Below the pieces are notes generated by a model. It was not told where the DNA came from, searched no databases, and saw only the letters and a list, made by a program, of their open reading frames with translations. This document shows positions 63,676 through 64,000 of a stretch of 64,000 nt of DNA, piece after piece. Position 1 is the stretch's first letter; each line of letters starts with the position of its first letter. The stretch lies in contig NZ_FOVL01000013.1 of the NCBI RefSeq assembly GCF_900115145.1, forward strand, positions 49,676-113,675, in the 5' to 3' direction. Both the position numbers and the translations under genes were made by a program. This DNA is from Salegentibacter flavus (GTDB lineage: Bacteria; Bacteroidota; Bacteroidia; Flavobacteriales; Flavobacteriaceae).

Positions 63676-64000
63676 ATTACTGTCCAGTTAAAATAGACTG
63701 AGTGACAGTTGGTTATAATCAAGTTCTTTGACATTACTATAATCTATATTCATAAAAAGCTCATTTATAGAGGTTTTATCTAATAATGAGATGCCCAAAA
63801 CCTGTAATATTTCGTAGGTTGAATGCTGCAATTTCAGTTTATCTGCCACAATAGAGACCAGACAGTAAGCACTTATCGCACAATAAATCTGGATTTTTAC
63901 GGCATTTTCAGATGTTCCCCAGAAGGATTTTATTTTCAAGTGTTGTTTGACCCATTTAAAGAAAAGTTCCACCTGCCATCTTTTTTTGTACAGTAAGGCA
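63676..64000 (-). mobile_element. IS4-family insertion sequence, partial (transposase C terminus)
   Basis: The transposase frame ends at 63688 and runs off the window edge. YKKRWQVELFFKWVKQ contains the IS4 YREK signature (Tyr-x2-Arg-x3-Glu-x6-Lys), including the catalytic Glu. The frame ends inside the element's terminal sequence, which begins near ATTACTGTCCAGTTAAAATA at 63676. Only about 100 codons are visible, so completeness is unknown. Confidence 0.85.

Overview
The window looks like a chromosomal segment of a marine or soil Flavobacteriaceae bacterium (Bacteroidota), plausibly near Gramella, Salegentibacter or Zunongwangia; the genus is an inference. Supporting signs are a PorU/PorV type IX secretion pair, a SusC/SusD couple, TonB receptors with carboxypeptidase-regulatory domains, GH3-family and FolK-dNK fusion genes typical of the phylum, -7 boxes of the TAnnTTTG type, several TTG starts, and moderate to low GC. 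No rRNA or CRISPR array was seen. There are two tRNA genes.

Layout. 1-17.7 kb is mostly housekeeping: the porU end and porV, a GH3 family protein, DUF2797, an AsmA-like protein, a broken queuosine-precursor transporter, folK-dNK, a TrmH-type methyltransferase, a Tricorn-like protease, DUF4377, a barrel-like secreted protein and mutS. 17.8-18.1 kb holds tRNA-Gly and tRNA-Leu behind a textbook Bacteroidota promoter. 18.1-26 kb is an AT-rich accessory block: broken GDPD, phosphodiesterase, SusD, SusC, a small unknown protein and an ECF sigma factor, bordered by a glutamate dehydrogenase remnant. 26-33.4 kb has an Rnk-like pair, fhs, a cupin behind a 33-bp palindrome, two DMT transporters and rsgA, whose 5' end is partly duplicated upstream. 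33.6-36.6 kb is a compact thioredoxin/ApbE/DUF4266/DUF3570 operon. 36.7-46.3 kb has a universal stress protein, a conserved unknown protein, tiny membrane ORFs, a response-regulator remnant, a TonB receptor, an amidohydrolase between two copies of the receptor's 3' tail, an HD hydrolase and a YqiA-like esterase. 46.4-49.8 kb carries a dihaem DUF3365 lipoprotein and katG.

50.3-57.7 kb is the most distinctive metabolic locus. A five-gene, translationally coupled operon on the minus strand encodes an acetyl-CoA-synthetase-like ligase, 2-oxoacid dehydrogenase E1 alpha, E1 beta and E2, and a free-standing acyl carrier protein. It converges on a VLCAD-sized acyl-CoA dehydrogenase, with palindromic repeats between. 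No E3 is encoded locally. The ACP at the end of an oxoacid dehydrogenase operon suggests acyl transfer beyond the usual CoA product.

58-60.1 kb is a decaying or phase-variable restriction-modification locus: an intact D12-class adenine methylase, a probable restriction endonuclease split by one extra A in an A9 tract, and a degenerate second methyltransferase tail. 60.2-63.5 kb encodes a serine beta-lactamase-like hydrolase and a secreted amidohydrolase. The window ends inside an IS4-family transposase whose end sequence resembles the terminal repeats of a candidate 195-bp MITE at 3.9-4.1 kb. Many gene remnants (yhhQ, GDPD, GDH, rsgA 5' end, receiver domain, ParE-like toxin, methyltransferase) point to ongoing gene loss and rearrangement.
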